Origin: Nocardia panacis
Lineage (GTDB): Bacteria; Actinomycetota; Actinomycetes; Mycobacteriales; Mycobacteriaceae
DNA length: 64,000 nucleotides
Assembly: GCF_003598715.1 (NCBI RefSeq)
Contig: NZ_QZFU01000015.1
Location: 124,001 to 188,000, forward strand
Direction of reading: 5' to 3'
Under the pieces are notes generated by a model. That model was not told the DNA's origin, did not search any database, and saw only the letters and a list, made by a program, of their open reading frames with translations. Position numbers and translations under genes: made by a program. Positions 17,136 through 26,374 of this stretch are shown piece after piece; the stretch's first letter is position 1, and each line of letters begins with the position of its first letter.

Positions 17136-18823
17136 CGTGTACTCGCGGTTGGCTCGGAAGTATCTGTAGGAGGTGAGAATTCAGCGTCCAAGATCTCGAC
17201 GGGTTCACGCCCTGTGGCGAACGTGGTGAACCGTGAGTTGGTGTCACCGAAGGCTTCTCGCTCGATATCGGTGAGGGCGAGTTGGAACGGTATGCCGGGA
17301 CGTCGGTCCTCACCGATCTTGAGCAGGAACTTCCCTGTGCCCGGCGGGGTGGAGAGCCCTCCACCGGGCGTGGTGAGGTCGCCGGTCAGCGCGGCGGGTG
17401 AGGACCAGGAGGTGACCATCTGCTGCTCGGTGGCGGTGAACGGCACCCGCGAGTCCAGGCGGGCGATCTCGTCGGCGGGCAACGCGCCGAAGACCTTGGC
17501 GCGGGCGCGTTCGAGGAATCCGAGGGCCTTTCCGGCGTTGGGGCCGAGGCTGTCGAGGTCTTTGATGGTGTGGGAGATCATGATCAGCGCGGTGGCCAGG
17601 CCGCGCTGGAGGCGAGTGAGTTCGTCGACGCGGTCGACCATGAACTCCCCCATGCCCAGGACCTGCCAGAGTTCGTCCATGACTGCCTGGAAGTAGCGTT
17701 GGCGGACCAAACCGGCGTCGGCTAGCGCGTTGTGAGCCTCGATGGCGGCGAATCCTGCTGCCCAGCAGGCGATCATGACCGCGGCCTTGAGCTTCATGTC
17801 GCCGGAGCGGATGTGGGAGACGTCGACGCAGATCGCGGGCGCGTCGAGATCGATGCGAGTGGTGGTGTGCCCGTTGAAGATGCGCCCGAACGGCCCCTGG
17901 GTGAGGGCACGGAGGGATCGCCGCAGCGGCAGGATCGCCGCCTGGTACGCGGCCGGGTTGTCGGCGGCGACGTCGAGCTGGAGTTCGTCACCGCCGCGCA
18001 CGATGACCGCCACCAAGTCGTCGATCAGCGGCGGAGTGCGATCGGTGAACCCCTGCCCACCGTCAGGTTTCGGCGCATAGAGCAAGCGGACGGCGGTGGC
18101 GAGGATGGTTTCTTCGTAGTCGGCGACCTTCGCGCCGCGAACCAGCTCGATCAGCGCGGAGATCAGGGCGGCTTGGCGCGCGTGCCATTCGTGGCGCATC
18201 GCGGAGGCATCGTCGCCCCGGCCTGCTTGTTCGAGGGTGAGAACAGCGGCGGCCAGTGCGCCACCGTCGAGGGGGTTGAGTTGCCCGTAGCCGTGGCCCA
18301 GGTCGACGACCTGGCCGCCGACAGACTCGACCAGCCGACGGTAGTCCGGCTTCACATCGGCCAGGATCAGTGCCGTCACGCCCTGGGCGATGCCGCCGAT
18401 CACGATGCGCCGCACCAGTGATGACTTGCCGAATCCATTGAGTCCCAGTACGAACAGGCTCGGGGCCGAGAGCAGGCGGGCGCGGGCGAACCAGTTGAGC
18501 GGGTCGAAGCACACCGGCGCTCCAGTACGCAGGTGCGAACCGAGCGGTGTACCGATCACCGGTGCCCCGGCACCGACCGACCACGGCCACAGTCCGACGA
18601 TCTGCGCGGTGGTCCCGCGAACCTCGACCGGCCGACCTACCGCGGCACAGCGGCCACCGTCGGCCCTCGCGTAGCCGGTGGTGGTGGATCGCATTGCGGG
18701 GCGGTCGAATCCGTCGGAACGGATCGCGCCGGTCAACGGGCTTGCCGGGCTGTTGTCAGGTGTTGCGCGTCGGCCCCGGCGAGCGGAGAGTTCGTCTCTC
18801 TGGTTTCGTTCATGTTTGGGCAT
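17132..18823 (-). CDS. VirB4-like conjugation ATPase (C-terminal type)
   Basis: This 563-residue ATPase has Walker A LGLNGFGKSSLVRR (about residue 130) and Walker B YFQAVMDELWQVL (about 380). MISHTIKDLDSLGPN follows the ATPase core in the way seen in VirB4/TraC proteins. It lacks the long VirB4 N-terminal domain. In actinobacterial systems that role is often played by the separate SCO6880 protein encoded immediately upstream, so the two may form one functional ATPase. The tail contains a proline-rich linker. No membrane segment is evident, so it is presumably a cytoplasmic or peripheral motor for substrate transfer. Confidence 0.85.
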   Translation of the reverse strand: MPKHERNQRDELSARRGRRATPDNSPASPLTGAIRSDGFDRPAMRSTTTGYARADGGRCAAVGRPVEVRGTTAQIVGLWPWSVGAGAPVIGTPLGSHLRTGAPVCFDPLNWFARARLLSAPSLFVLGLNGFGKSSLVRRIVIGGIAQGVTALILADVKPDYRRLVESVGGQVVDLGHGYGQLNPLDGGALAAAVLTLEQAGRGDDASAMRHEWHARQAALISALIELVRGAKVADYEETILATAVRLLYAPKPDGGQGFTDRTPPLIDDLVAVIVRGGDELQLDVAADNPAAYQAAILPLRRSLRALTQGPFGRIFNGHTTTRIDLDAPAICVDVSHIRSGDMKLKAAVMIACWAAGFAAIEAHNALADAGLVRQRYFQAVMDELWQVLGMGEFMVDRVDELTRLQRGLATALIMISHTIKDLDSLGPNAGKALGFLERARAKVFGALPADEIARLDSRVPFTATEQQMVTSWSSPAALTGDLTTPGGGLSTPPGTGKFLLKIGEDRRPGIPFQLALTDIEREAFGDTNSRFTTFATGREPVEILDAEFSPPTDTSEPTASTR

Positions 18824-18826
18824 GGG

Positions 18827-20323
18827 TCAGCCCTCCAGGAACTTCGGCACGTTGGCGTGTTCGGGCAGCAGGACCCCGACTCCGAGCGAGGCGGCGAAGG
18901 CGGCGGCCTGGTAGCGATAGGAGCGCCGGATCCGTAGTCGGCATTGCACCGCAAGGTCTTTCGTCAGTGCCTCGATCCGGGGCAGGTCGGCATCGGCCGG
19001 ACTGGTGACAGTGACCAGCAGGCCGTAGCGGGAGACGCCGTGTCCTCTGGCTTGTTCGATACGGGCCTGTTCGGTGGCCGCGACACGGATGACCGATGCG
19101 GCCGAGGTGATTCCGCCGCGCTGGTTCTGCGTGGCGACCAAGGCGTCGCGGAAGTCGTTGTCGGCGATCTTCGTTGCTTCGGCGGCCGAATGCGGCCGGT
19201 AGACGACCGCCACGCGTTTGCGAGGCAATTCCGCGTTGGGTTCCAGCAGCCGGGCCAGGACACGTTCGGTGACCACTCCTTGCGGGGCGGCATCCATCTC
19301 CCAGGTGACCGAGACCGCGCCCATGTGCCGGTAGTGGTCGCGGCGTTCGTCGTGTTCGATCGGACCGGCATCGGCCCACTCCAACCCATGCCCTGCCGGG
19401 TCTGCCACCGCGGCTTCCAGATCGGGTTGGGAGGAGGGGTCGAAACTGCGGCGCACGAAGGCGACGACCTCCGCCGCGGTCATCGGTCGGGCGCGCACAC
19501 CGGCTTCTTCCAGCGCGGCCACGATCCCCGTCAGTCGCCGCGCGACCTCAAGTGTCTGTTCGGCGGGGTCTCTGCGTCGACCGGGCGTGGTGGCGCGAAG
19601 GGTGATCGCCAGACGCGCTTCGAGACGCACATGCTGGGCCGGGAGCCCGGTTCCCAATGCCCGCAGCACATCCCGTGCGACCGGCGGCGCGTCCGGGATG
19701 GTGAGCGTTTCAACCTCGCCGAGCAGCCGGTTGCCGGTTTCGGGCACGGTGTCCAGAACGGGGACGATGGCGGCGATGTCGGGCTGTCCACCTATGTCGG
19801 CGAGAAATCCGCCCCAAGCGGCGACCCACCTGTCCACGACCGGTTGGTCTATCGCTTCGGCACCTTGGGGCCAGCAAGCCAAGATGATCGTGTACTCGTG
19901 CAGGCGCGGAGCATGGATCATCCCGAACGGCCACCCGGCGACATCGCGGCCTTCATAGAGTCGGGTCGAGGTCAACAGCCCCGGCAGTTGACAGGCACCA
20001 CCCGGCACCGCCGAGAACGCGCCGCCCCGATAGAGGGTTTCGCGACGTCGCCGACCCCGTATCCATCGCGTGAGCAGGATGCACCGCTCATAGCCCGAGC
20101 GGCCGTTCACACGGATCACCAGCGGACCGGCGACCAGCGCCCCGGCGACGAACATGATTGCCGAGACAGGGAATCCGGCGACGAGGTGAGTGATCATCGC
20201 CGCGACCACCACGATCCCGGCTGCGACCATGCCGGGCCAAGACAGGCCGAGCAGGCCCTCCGATCGCGGGATCGTGCCCGCGCTGTAGGTGCGTTCGGGT
20301 TCGATCGGTGTCTGTGTCGTCAT
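18827..20323 (-). CDS. SCO6880-family T4SS protein
   Basis: This 498-residue protein has two adjacent hydrophobic segments near residues 28-70 (WPGMVAAGIVVVAAMITHLV and a second), a PrgI-like arrangement. A soluble body of about 400 residues follows, with GGACQLPGLLTSTRLYEG and a mid-region VVAFVRRSFDPSS. Proteins of the SCO6880 family pair with the VirB4-like ATPase in actinobacterial type IV systems. The gene stops three bases before the VirB4-like start. The name rests on recalled family features and position. Confidence 0.75.
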   Translation of the reverse strand: MTTQTPIEPERTYSAGTIPRSEGLLGLSWPGMVAAGIVVVAAMITHLVAGFPVSAIMFVAGALVAGPLVIRVNGRSGYERCILLTRWIRGRRRRETLYRGGAFSAVPGGACQLPGLLTSTRLYEGRDVAGWPFGMIHAPRLHEYTIILACWPQGAEAIDQPVVDRWVAAWGGFLADIGGQPDIAAIVPVLDTVPETGNRLLGEVETLTIPDAPPVARDVLRALGTGLPAQHVRLEARLAITLRATTPGRRRDPAEQTLEVARRLTGIVAALEEAGVRARPMTAAEVVAFVRRSFDPSSQPDLEAAVADPAGHGLEWADAGPIEHDERRDHYRHMGAVSVTWEMDAAPQGVVTERVLARLLEPNAELPRKRVAVVYRPHSAAEATKIADNDFRDALVATQNQRGGITSAASVIRVAATEQARIEQARGHGVSRYGLLVTVTSPADADLPRIEALTKDLAVQCRLRIRRSYRYQAAAFAASLGVGVLLPEHANVPKFLEG

Positions 20324-20381
20324 TGCAGCCCCTCCTCACGTCGTTGTGAAAATGACTGATTGCCTGGCGATTTCGCCGATT

Positions 20382-21893
20382 TCAGACTGGAATGTCACCG
20401 CCGGGGCGGGGTGGCGGTGCGGGAATCGTCGGTCTGGTGGTGGCCGCGCCGGGTTGTGCTGTTGTCGCCGAGGCCGACCTCGTCCCCGAGTTCTTGCTGT
20501 CGGTGCGCGTACCCGCGGGTGCGGCTCCCACCGGTGTGGCCGCTTGGCCGGTCGAGTTGCCACCTCCGGTCGATGTCGACCGCTGCGAGGTCCCGTGTGG
20601 GGTGCCGCCGCTGGTGGCCGACTGTGTCGCGGCGTGTCCAGTGGCGGATCCGCCGGAACCGGTGCGGGATCCGGCGCGCGCGGCGGTGGCCGACGCGCCG
20701 CGGGCGATCAGTGTCTTGCCGCCGGAGGCGACGGCGGACCCTGCGGCGAGCATTGCCCCGGCCGCCGCCGCACCCGAGCCTCCGGAACCGGCGGCAGCTA
20801 CGAGCGGTGACACCAATCTCATCAGCGCGGGAAGGACGAAAACCGTGCAGCACAACAGGACCAGTCCGACCAGGCGACGTTGCGCGGTGTCGGCGTCCAT
20901 CGGCGCGGACGCATCCATTCCGGGGCCGGTGTCGATGGTCGAGAACGCCACCATGTAAACCAGCGCGGCGATCGGCTTCCACAGCAGGAACGCAACTACC
21001 CACGCCCACAACCGATCATGTGCCTGCTTCCCCGACCCCAGCCCCGACCCCGCAGCCGCCAGCGGCAGCAGGCTCATCGCGACGACGAGCAATGCCTGCC
21101 GCAGGATGGCCATGACCGCCATCGCGAGGGCGCCGAGGATGCCGACGCAGGCCAGGATCAGCACCAAGCCGGGCGAGAACGCCGTATAGGCGGAGGTCTG
21201 TACGAGAAACTCCGCCATGCCCTTGGCGTTCCCATGGGTGGCATCGCGAATCACCCACGCGGAGAAGGAATCCCCAGCACGGGCGGCGGCGAACACGATC
21301 GCACCGGCAGTCCACACCGCGAAAACCGACCGGGCCAGCACCCGCACCATCTCGCCTGCCTCCTCGGCATGGGCGTGATGGCGGGCGATGGCGATCCGGA
21401 CCGCACCCACCATGACCGAGGCCGCCAGTAGGTAGACCTGAATATCATTGGTGTACTGGCTGATTCGCTGCCACAGACTCTGCTCGTCGAGCAGTTTGGC
21501 ATTGGGGATCTTGGTCCACCACACCAGCGCCATGGTCAGTGCCTGCCCCAACCCCGACAGCAGCGACTCGACCACAGACCCGAATGTGGTATCCCATGCC
21601 TTGTCCTTCACTGCCGCGACTGCCTGGTCGGGATGGGTGATGACGTTGCCGCCCTTGCAGGCGATCGAGACTTCATCGCCGAGAATCCCGCCGATGACCG
21701 GTATCTCGCTGATGGAGTCGTGCATCTGATTGCAGGTCTGGTCGAATCCGAAAGAGCCCGGATCGGCCGACACCGCACCCGAACTCGTCCCGAACAACAC
21801 CGCAGTAATCAGGAGTCCGACGTACACCGCGCGTCGCGTCCATCTGCGAGACAACGGCTTGGGCGAGAACGTCCCGGCTACCACGGTGTCCAC
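20382..21893 (-). CDS. VirB6/TrbL-like polytopic membrane protein
   Basis: The likely start is the GTG at 21893 (or 21884), overlapping the upstream stop; a longer upstream frame is a shadow. The protein of about 503 residues begins with a signal-like segment (AVYVGLLITAVLFGTSSGAV). A loop with two cysteines follows, then at least six membrane segments including MALVWWTKIPNAK, VYLLAASVMVGAVRIAI, SPGLVLILACVGILGALAMA and RLVGLVLLCCTVFVLPALM. It ends in a long Gly/Ser/Thr/Ala-rich cytoplasmic tail. This layout fits the inner-membrane channel subunit VirB6/TrbL. The next gene downstream is SCO6880, completing a core-channel order. Confidence 0.8.
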   Translation of the reverse strand: MDTVVAGTFSPKPLSRRWTRRAVYVGLLITAVLFGTSSGAVSADPGSFGFDQTCNQMHDSISEIPVIGGILGDEVSIACKGGNVITHPDQAVAAVKDKAWDTTFGSVVESLLSGLGQALTMALVWWTKIPNAKLLDEQSLWQRISQYTNDIQVYLLAASVMVGAVRIAIARHHAHAEEAGEMVRVLARSVFAVWTAGAIVFAAARAGDSFSAWVIRDATHGNAKGMAEFLVQTSAYTAFSPGLVLILACVGILGALAMAVMAILRQALLVVAMSLLPLAAAGSGLGSGKQAHDRLWAWVVAFLLWKPIAALVYMVAFSTIDTGPGMDASAPMDADTAQRRLVGLVLLCCTVFVLPALMRLVSPLVAAAGSGGSGAAAAGAMLAAGSAVASGGKTLIARGASATAARAGSRTGSGGSATGHAATQSATSGGTPHGTSQRSTSTGGGNSTGQAATPVGAAPAGTRTDSKNSGTRSASATTAQPGAATTRPTIPAPPPRPGGDIPV

Positions 21894-22699
21894 CCGAGGA
21901 TCGAGGTGATTTCGCGGGTGCCGCCGATCTCTGTGCCGGGCAGCAGGTTCCAGTCGCGACCGGTCCACACGGCCGCGTATCGCGCGGCGGTCCAGGTCTG
22001 GATTTGGGTCGGGGTGCCGGTTTTCGCGCGGGTCGCGATCATCAGCACGCAGAGATCCGGTGACCACGACACGATCTGATAGGCGTCGGGCGCGGTGATC
22101 CAGCGGGTGATCTGCTCGGGTTGACGCATCGGCAGCCTCCCGGCGGCCACGCGCTCGTGGTACCGGTTCAGGTCTTCGGGGCTGTAGTTCACGCGGGCGA
22201 CCACGGCCGGATCGGCAGGACGTGCACCCAACTGGTGCGAGATATATACCGCCGCGAGTGCTGCACCGCGAGGAGTGTGTGCGAACCCCGCGGCCATCCC
22301 GTTGCTGATGTGGGTGGGGCCGTCGGAGGTGGAGAACGGCACCGAGACCCCGTATACGCGTTGCCAGCCACCGCGTCCGGTCGTCCCCAAGGGCGGGGCG
22401 CTCAGCCACAGCGGGTCGAGTTCGCTTACCGGGGAGGCGGTTTGGGGCAGCGGTCGCCCGGCTGCGGCGGCGGGGATATCGACGCGACGACCGTAGACAT
22501 CGGTGACCGGGGTGCCGAACCCGTCCCCCACCGGGACATCCGGACTCGGGATCACCGATTGTGGTGGGTCAGCGGAGATATCGCGCGACGCTGCGTGCTT
22601 GTAGATGAGGGCGGCGATCAGCGCGGTGGTCAGCGCAAGCGCCGCGAGGGTGATCACGACGGTTTTGGAGCGGACGATTCTGCCGTGCGAGGTGTTCAT
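21878..22699 (-). CDS. Single-pass membrane protein, possible VirB8-like
   Basis: From the ATG at 22699 the protein begins MNTSHGRIVRSKTVV, followed by one hydrophobic helix of about 22 residues and an extracytoplasmic domain of about 220. The domain contains AAGFAHTPRGAALAAVYISH, which closely parallels a segment in the adjacent lipoprotein (TGFADTPAGAALAAI). The two genes are therefore probably paralogues. One helix plus a soluble domain of this size is the VirB8/TcpC layout. Its stop overlaps the next start, showing coupling. The VirB8 name is inference. Confidence 0.65.
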   Translation of the reverse strand: MNTSHGRIVRSKTVVITLAALALTTALIAALIYKHAASRDISADPPQSVIPSPDVPVGDGFGTPVTDVYGRRVDIPAAAAGRPLPQTASPVSELDPLWLSAPPLGTTGRGGWQRVYGVSVPFSTSDGPTHISNGMAAGFAHTPRGAALAAVYISHQLGARPADPAVVARVNYSPEDLNRYHERVAAGRLPMRQPEQITRWITAPDAYQIVSWSPDLCVLMIATRAKTGTPTQIQTWTAARYAAVWTGRDWNLLPGTEIGGTREITSILGWTPW

Positions 22700-23304
22700 C
22701 GGTTCTCCAATCTCACTGTGTCGTGCGGAATCTCGCGTATCGTTTCGACCGTGGGCTGTGTCGAGTCCGGGTGCGGCAGGTCCAGCAGCCAGTCCTCGCC
22801 CAGCCACACCACCCGGACATGAGTCGCGGCCAGAGAACTGTCGGGATAGCGGGTGTAGGCGGTGACCGCCGCGCGTGCCTTCGACAGGTAGGCGGTGACC
22901 CGGTAGCCGATAATTGTTGGCGCGGTGGCCTTCTCAGCGGGCTTGGTGATCGACACCAACGTTCGTGCCGCGATCCAGGCGTCTTTGCCCGGTCCCGGCG
23001 CGAGTTCGCTCGCGGCGATCGGTGACCAGGTCCGGTCGGGCGCGACCGACATCCGCACGGTGTGCACGATCGCCGCCAGCGCGGCACCGGCCGGCGTATC
23101 GGCGAATCCCGTCGCCGCCGTGGCGGAATGGGTGTGGGGACCTTGGTCGGCGATCGGAATGGCGATGCCCTGGTAGTCAATCCAGTGCAGCCCGGTCGGC
23201 GGCGCGGCGACATCTGTCCCGACAACGGGATCGTCGATGGCCTGACCGCACCCTGAAAGGGCGAGAACTCCCGCGAACAGCACGGCGACGATTCGGGGGT
23301 TCAT
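22696..23304 (-). CDS. Lipoprotein of the conjugation apparatus
   Basis: This 202-residue protein opens with a lipoprotein signal peptide, MNPRIVAVLFAGVLALSGCG, whose Cys (about residue 19) would be lipidated. The mature domain includes TGFADTPAGAALAAIVHT and VVWLGEDWLLDLPHP, mirroring the neighbouring membrane protein and suggesting duplication. It ends four bases inside the next gene. It probably forms part of the outer portion of the channel. Confidence 0.72.
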   Translation of the reverse strand: MNPRIVAVLFAGVLALSGCGQAIDDPVVGTDVAAPPTGLHWIDYQGIAIPIADQGPHTHSATAATGFADTPAGAALAAIVHTVRMSVAPDRTWSPIAASELAPGPGKDAWIAARTLVSITKPAEKATAPTIIGYRVTAYLSKARAAVTAYTRYPDSSLAATHVRVVWLGEDWLLDLPHPDSTQPTVETIREIPHDTVRLENR

Positions 23305-23579
23305 GACGCGTTCCCGACGACTGTCGCGGCGATCGGGAGCGCGACCGAGCAGATCCCGGCGGCGATCAGCGTGACGACGATGGCGGTGCTGGTGTGTCGG
23401 CCCTGGATCTCCGGTTGCCGCCGCTCCATCCACAACTTCGCACCGCAGGCCACAATCGTGCCCAGCAGGATCAGTTCACAGCCCCACAGCAACCAGGACA
23501 GTAGCTGCGCGAGTGGGGCGGTCACCTCGCTCGGCAGCGACGCCGCGATGCGAAATACCTTGGTCGGCATGGCGATCAC
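23301..23579 (-). CDS. Small two-helix membrane protein (92 aa)
   Basis: Two hydrophobic stretches (about 27-46, SWLLWGCELILLGTIVACGA; and about 65-85) flank a short polar loop with QPEIQGRHTS. Size and topology match VirB2/pilin-like or other small channel proteins. The next upstream gene has the same size and topology (RWLLWGVMLAGVAGII), so they look like a tandem duplicate pair. The stop overlaps the lipoprotein start by four bases. The function is inferred from topology and position only. Confidence 0.65.
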   Translation of the reverse strand: MIAMPTKVFRIAASLPSEVTAPLAQLLSWLLWGCELILLGTIVACGAKLWMERRQPEIQGRHTSTAIVVTLIAAGICSVALPIAATVVGNAS

Positions 23580-23585
23580 CCGCGC

Positions 23586-23864
23586 CTACGTGGCCAGGAC
23601 CACGGTATTGATCAGGGCCGACGCCGACGTGGCGACGATGCCACCGATCAGGGCCGCCACCACGATCTTGGGCGACTCCAGCGCGCCACCGTTCCATTTC
23701 TCCCACGCGAATTTCCCACCCGCGTAGATGATTCCGGCGACACCGGCGAGCATCACACCCCACAGCAGCCACCGAACCAGAAGGATCAGTTTCTCCGATC
23801 CCGGTGGAGTATCCGCAGTGATCTGATCGATCGCCTCGAAACCGGCCAACACGATTGTGTGCAT
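23586..23864 (-). CDS. Small two-helix membrane protein (92 aa), VirB2-like candidate
   Basis: The ATG at 23864 shares a base with the upstream stop (TGATG). The protein has two hydrophobic helices around residues 28-50 and 70-90, separated by a polar loop (KFAWEKWNGGALES). This is the topology of VirB2 pilins and of small channel proteins in SCO6880-type systems. It is similar in size and pattern to the downstream 92-residue protein. A GTG one codon upstream is an alternative start. Confidence 0.65.
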   Translation of the reverse strand: MHTIVLAGFEAIDQITADTPPGSEKLILLVRWLLWGVMLAGVAGIIYAGGKFAWEKWNGGALESPKIVVAALIGGIVATSASALINTVVLAT

Positions 23865-24475
23865 CACAACCCCCTTTCCTCGGTCCGCGCATCACTGTTC
23901 AACTGCTCGACCACCGCCGCCACCTCACGGCCGGCCCGCACGACATCCTTTGGGACCGTGCTCGATTCGTCCTCGACGCCACCGCGAGGCAGGGCATCGA
24001 GTGGTTGCTGGATGAACGGCTCGTGCCAGCCGATGCGCCACCAGCGATCGACCAGCGAGCTGTAGAGGGTCAAGTCACGGCGGATCACCGCCGAAGTACG
24101 CCCCGGCCGCGCCGCCACCGTGACCAAACCGACGACCCGGCTGGCACCGGCCAGTCCCGCATGGTGCTGGCGCAGCAGCGCATCGGCCGCCGCCAGACCG
24201 GCCACGGTTTCCCTGGCCACCAACACCACGAACCGCGCCTCCCCCGACATCGGCTTCGGCCACCAGCGCCCGCAATCGGCCGACCGCCGCCACAACCACG
24301 CCAACGTCGACACTCCCGCACCACCATGCGCACCCAGGAGCCAAAACCTCGGAACACCACCGGTCGCTGTCGCGATCGGGCAGGCACTCTCCCATATCGG
24401 TGCCCGCCGATCGGTCGGTGGAGCGACAACCGCCCGAGGCGGCAACCGGTGATGCAGCAGCCCTGCGGCCCTCAC
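23864..24475 (-). CDS. P-loop-like transfer-operon protein (DUF6668-like)
   Basis: A GTG start at 24475 forms a GTGA overlap with the cutinase stop. The protein of about 203 residues contains FWLLGAHGGAGVSTLAWLW, resembling a deviant Walker A of ParA-like ATPases. RFVVLVARETVAGLAAADAL and SRVVGLVTVAARPGRTSAV follow. No Asp box is obvious, so it may bind nucleotide without hydrolysing it. Proteins of this type recur at this position in actinobacterial conjugation operons; the DUF number is from memory. The role is unknown. Confidence 0.6.
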   Translation of the reverse strand: MRAAGLLHHRLPPRAVVAPPTDRRAPIWESACPIATATGGVPRFWLLGAHGGAGVSTLAWLWRRSADCGRWWPKPMSGEARFVVLVARETVAGLAAADALLRQHHAGLAGASRVVGLVTVAARPGRTSAVIRRDLTLYSSLVDRWWRIGWHEPFIQQPLDALPRGGVEDESSTVPKDVVRAGREVAAVVEQLNSDARTEERGL

Positions 24476-25890
24476 CGAGCACCATCCGAGCGAGCCGCCG
24501 CCAAGTCGTCGGCGATGGCGACCAGCCAATCGACAGTGGCCGACGCCGCGGTCACGCCCGCCGCGACTGGAGTGGTCCGATACGACAAATGCGCGGCAAT
24601 CGTGTTGCCGAACTTCGACCAGGTCGCCAGATCCAGCAGATCCCTGTTGTCCACCACGTTCTGTTCGATGGCTGTGAATGCCTGCTGCACAAGGCGACTG
24701 ACCGTCGCAGGCGGAACCAGCTCCGGCAACGCCGACACGATCTTCGTGCCGAGCACCGCCAGTCCGGCAGCCGGAGTCACCAGGCCGGCCCCCACCATCT
24801 CCGCGATATTCTCCGGTGCCAGCACAGTCCTCACGACCGTCGAGACCGCGTTCAACCCGATCGTCGCCACCTTGAACAACGCCCGCACCGCCGCATCCGG
24901 ATCGAACGGAGTCCGCGGATCGGAGGCTTCAGCCATCCGCTGCGACAACGACTTCCGCGGATTCAGCGACAAACTCGCCAACGACGTCCCCGAAACGTCC
25001 TCGTCGACGACCGAGACCGCCGTCTTGAACGCGGTGAACGCCAACGCCTCCGACACCGACCGCAACGCCGCCAACGGATCCCGCAGATCCGACTGGCCGA
25101 CGATATTGGCCACCACCCGAAGAATCGGCGCACCATCGGGCGCATCGCAGGCCAGATCACCAGCCGTACACCACGACACCACCCGCCCGGTCAACGAACC
25201 GAAATCCGCCGCCACATCACGCTGCGGCCCGATCCCACCTCCGGCCACCGTGGCCGCCGACATCGCCGGAAGCCCATGCACCGCGGCCCCACCGGTCCCC
25301 GGCGCGGGCTCGGGCCGATCACGGCCAGGTGCACCGGGAAACAAGGACGCACCTGGATTCCGCGTCGGATCGGCGAAAAGAGCCACCGCAGCGATCTTCT
25401 CGGCTGGAACCACACCCTGCCCTCGGCCGATCTCCTGAACGAACATCGACGCGACATGCGAGCCCTGTGAGTAGCCGACGACAGCGAACACCGTGCTCGG
25501 GCACCTGGCCGCCTCGTCGCGAACCAATTGCCTTGTCCGCTCGATACCGCCGGTCACCGACGCCGAATACGGAACGGCCGCACCGCCATCCACACCACCA
25601 AAGGAAGCCTGATAGGGCACATACGCCCGATCCGCCTTCCCGGCCGCGCGAATCATCAACGGCCCCAGCACCGCATCTCCGAGGAACCCGGAATCGGTGC
25701 GTGGATCAGCGTCCGGCGACGATTCGCCGGTGCCCTGCACCCCGACCACGAACAAGGGCATACAAGCCCGCGCGTCCGGCGCATGCGCCGAAGCCACCGC
25801 ACCCACGCTCGAAACCGCAAGAGCCGATACCGCAACCGCCGACAACCCGCACAGAAACGGAACCCTTCGCCGGATCAGAAAATCTGACAT
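24472..25890 (-). CDS. Secreted cutinase-family esterase with long C-terminal extension
   Basis: The ATG at 25890 follows a GGGAGG site. A Sec signal peptide covers about residues 1-40 (FLCGLSAVAVSALAVSSVGA). The cutinase domain follows, with GVQGTGESSPDAD, catalytic Ser in VVGYSQGSHVAS, and probable Asp in AALFADPTRNPGA. A helical extension of about 230 residues follows that is absent from ordinary 200-residue cutinases. The gene heads the minus-strand transfer operon and overlaps the next gene. Mycobacterial cutinases act on esters of lipids, so it may modify the mycolate envelope for the transfer channel. That role is inference. Confidence 0.82.
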   Translation of the reverse strand: MSDFLIRRRVPFLCGLSAVAVSALAVSSVGAVASAHAPDARACMPLFVVGVQGTGESSPDADPRTDSGFLGDAVLGPLMIRAAGKADRAYVPYQASFGGVDGGAAVPYSASVTGGIERTRQLVRDEAARCPSTVFAVVGYSQGSHVASMFVQEIGRGQGVVPAEKIAAVALFADPTRNPGASLFPGAPGRDRPEPAPGTGGAAVHGLPAMSAATVAGGGIGPQRDVAADFGSLTGRVVSWCTAGDLACDAPDGAPILRVVANIVGQSDLRDPLAALRSVSEALAFTAFKTAVSVVDEDVSGTSLASLSLNPRKSLSQRMAEASDPRTPFDPDAAVRALFKVATIGLNAVSTVVRTVLAPENIAEMVGAGLVTPAAGLAVLGTKIVSALPELVPPATVSRLVQQAFTAIEQNVVDNRDLLDLATWSKFGNTIAAHLSYRTTPVAAGVTAASATVDWLVAIADDLAAARSDGAR

Positions 25891-26031
25891 TGAACGCCTC
25901 CCTCCCACAACAGATCCCGAGGCCGCGAACGTGCTCAGCGCACGCGATCACGACCGCAAAGCACGACGATGCTCACGAAGCCCGCAGCACCAGCCGGCAC
26001 AGGATCAATTCGGTGATTTAATGGAAGACGC

Positions 26032-26259
26032 GTGAAACAGCTTCCAAGACAAGGGAACTGGTCACGCCTTCGGGTTCTGTCAACACAGATGCCCGGCAAT
26101 CACTCCGCCGCCTCGGACCTTCGACCAAGGCACTTGGGGTGCCCAACGCTTCGCGACCTCAACAGTATTTGCTGTATGTGTGCTCACGAATGGGTACGGA
26201 CCAGGGTAGACCCCAAGTGTTGTCGCTGCAAGAAAGACTTCTTGCGAACCCCTGTTTGA
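26032..26259 (+). CDS. Possible small zinc-ribbon protein
   Basis: The 75-residue frame ends with CCMCAHEWVRTRVDPKCCRC and then KKDF. The pattern Cys-x2-Cys, Glu-Trp, Arg, Pro, Cys-x2-Cys is typical of small zinc ribbons. The N-terminal half is not convincing and there is no clear ribosome site, so the true start may be internal. It lies alone in the 25891-26374 gap between the divergent T4SS operon and the WXG100 cassette. That gap should also hold both promoters; TATAGT at 26334-26339 is a possible -10 for the cassette. Confidence 0.35.
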   Translation: MKQLPRQGNWSRLRVLSTQMPGNHSAASDLRPRHLGCPTLRDLNSICCMCAHEWVRTRVDPKCCRCKKDFLRTPV

Positions 26260-26374
26260 AAACCGACGGGCGCGGTCAACCCTGCCAATTGGCCCGCACA
26301 GGGCCTTTCGCACAGTCCTCGACGACGGAGTCCTATAGTGCTCTAAAAAGCGGGTCGAGCTGCGGGGAGGCGTG

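Noticed and set aside
18944..20359. 471-codon plus-strand frame
   Set aside because: It is antisense to the SCO6880 gene, His/Gln/Arg rich, with no recognisable motif.
24085..24485. Arg/Gly-rich frames antisense or offset to the P-loop-like gene
   Set aside because: The frame starting at the GTG at 24475 has the GAHGGAG motif and coupled stop/start, and explains the region.
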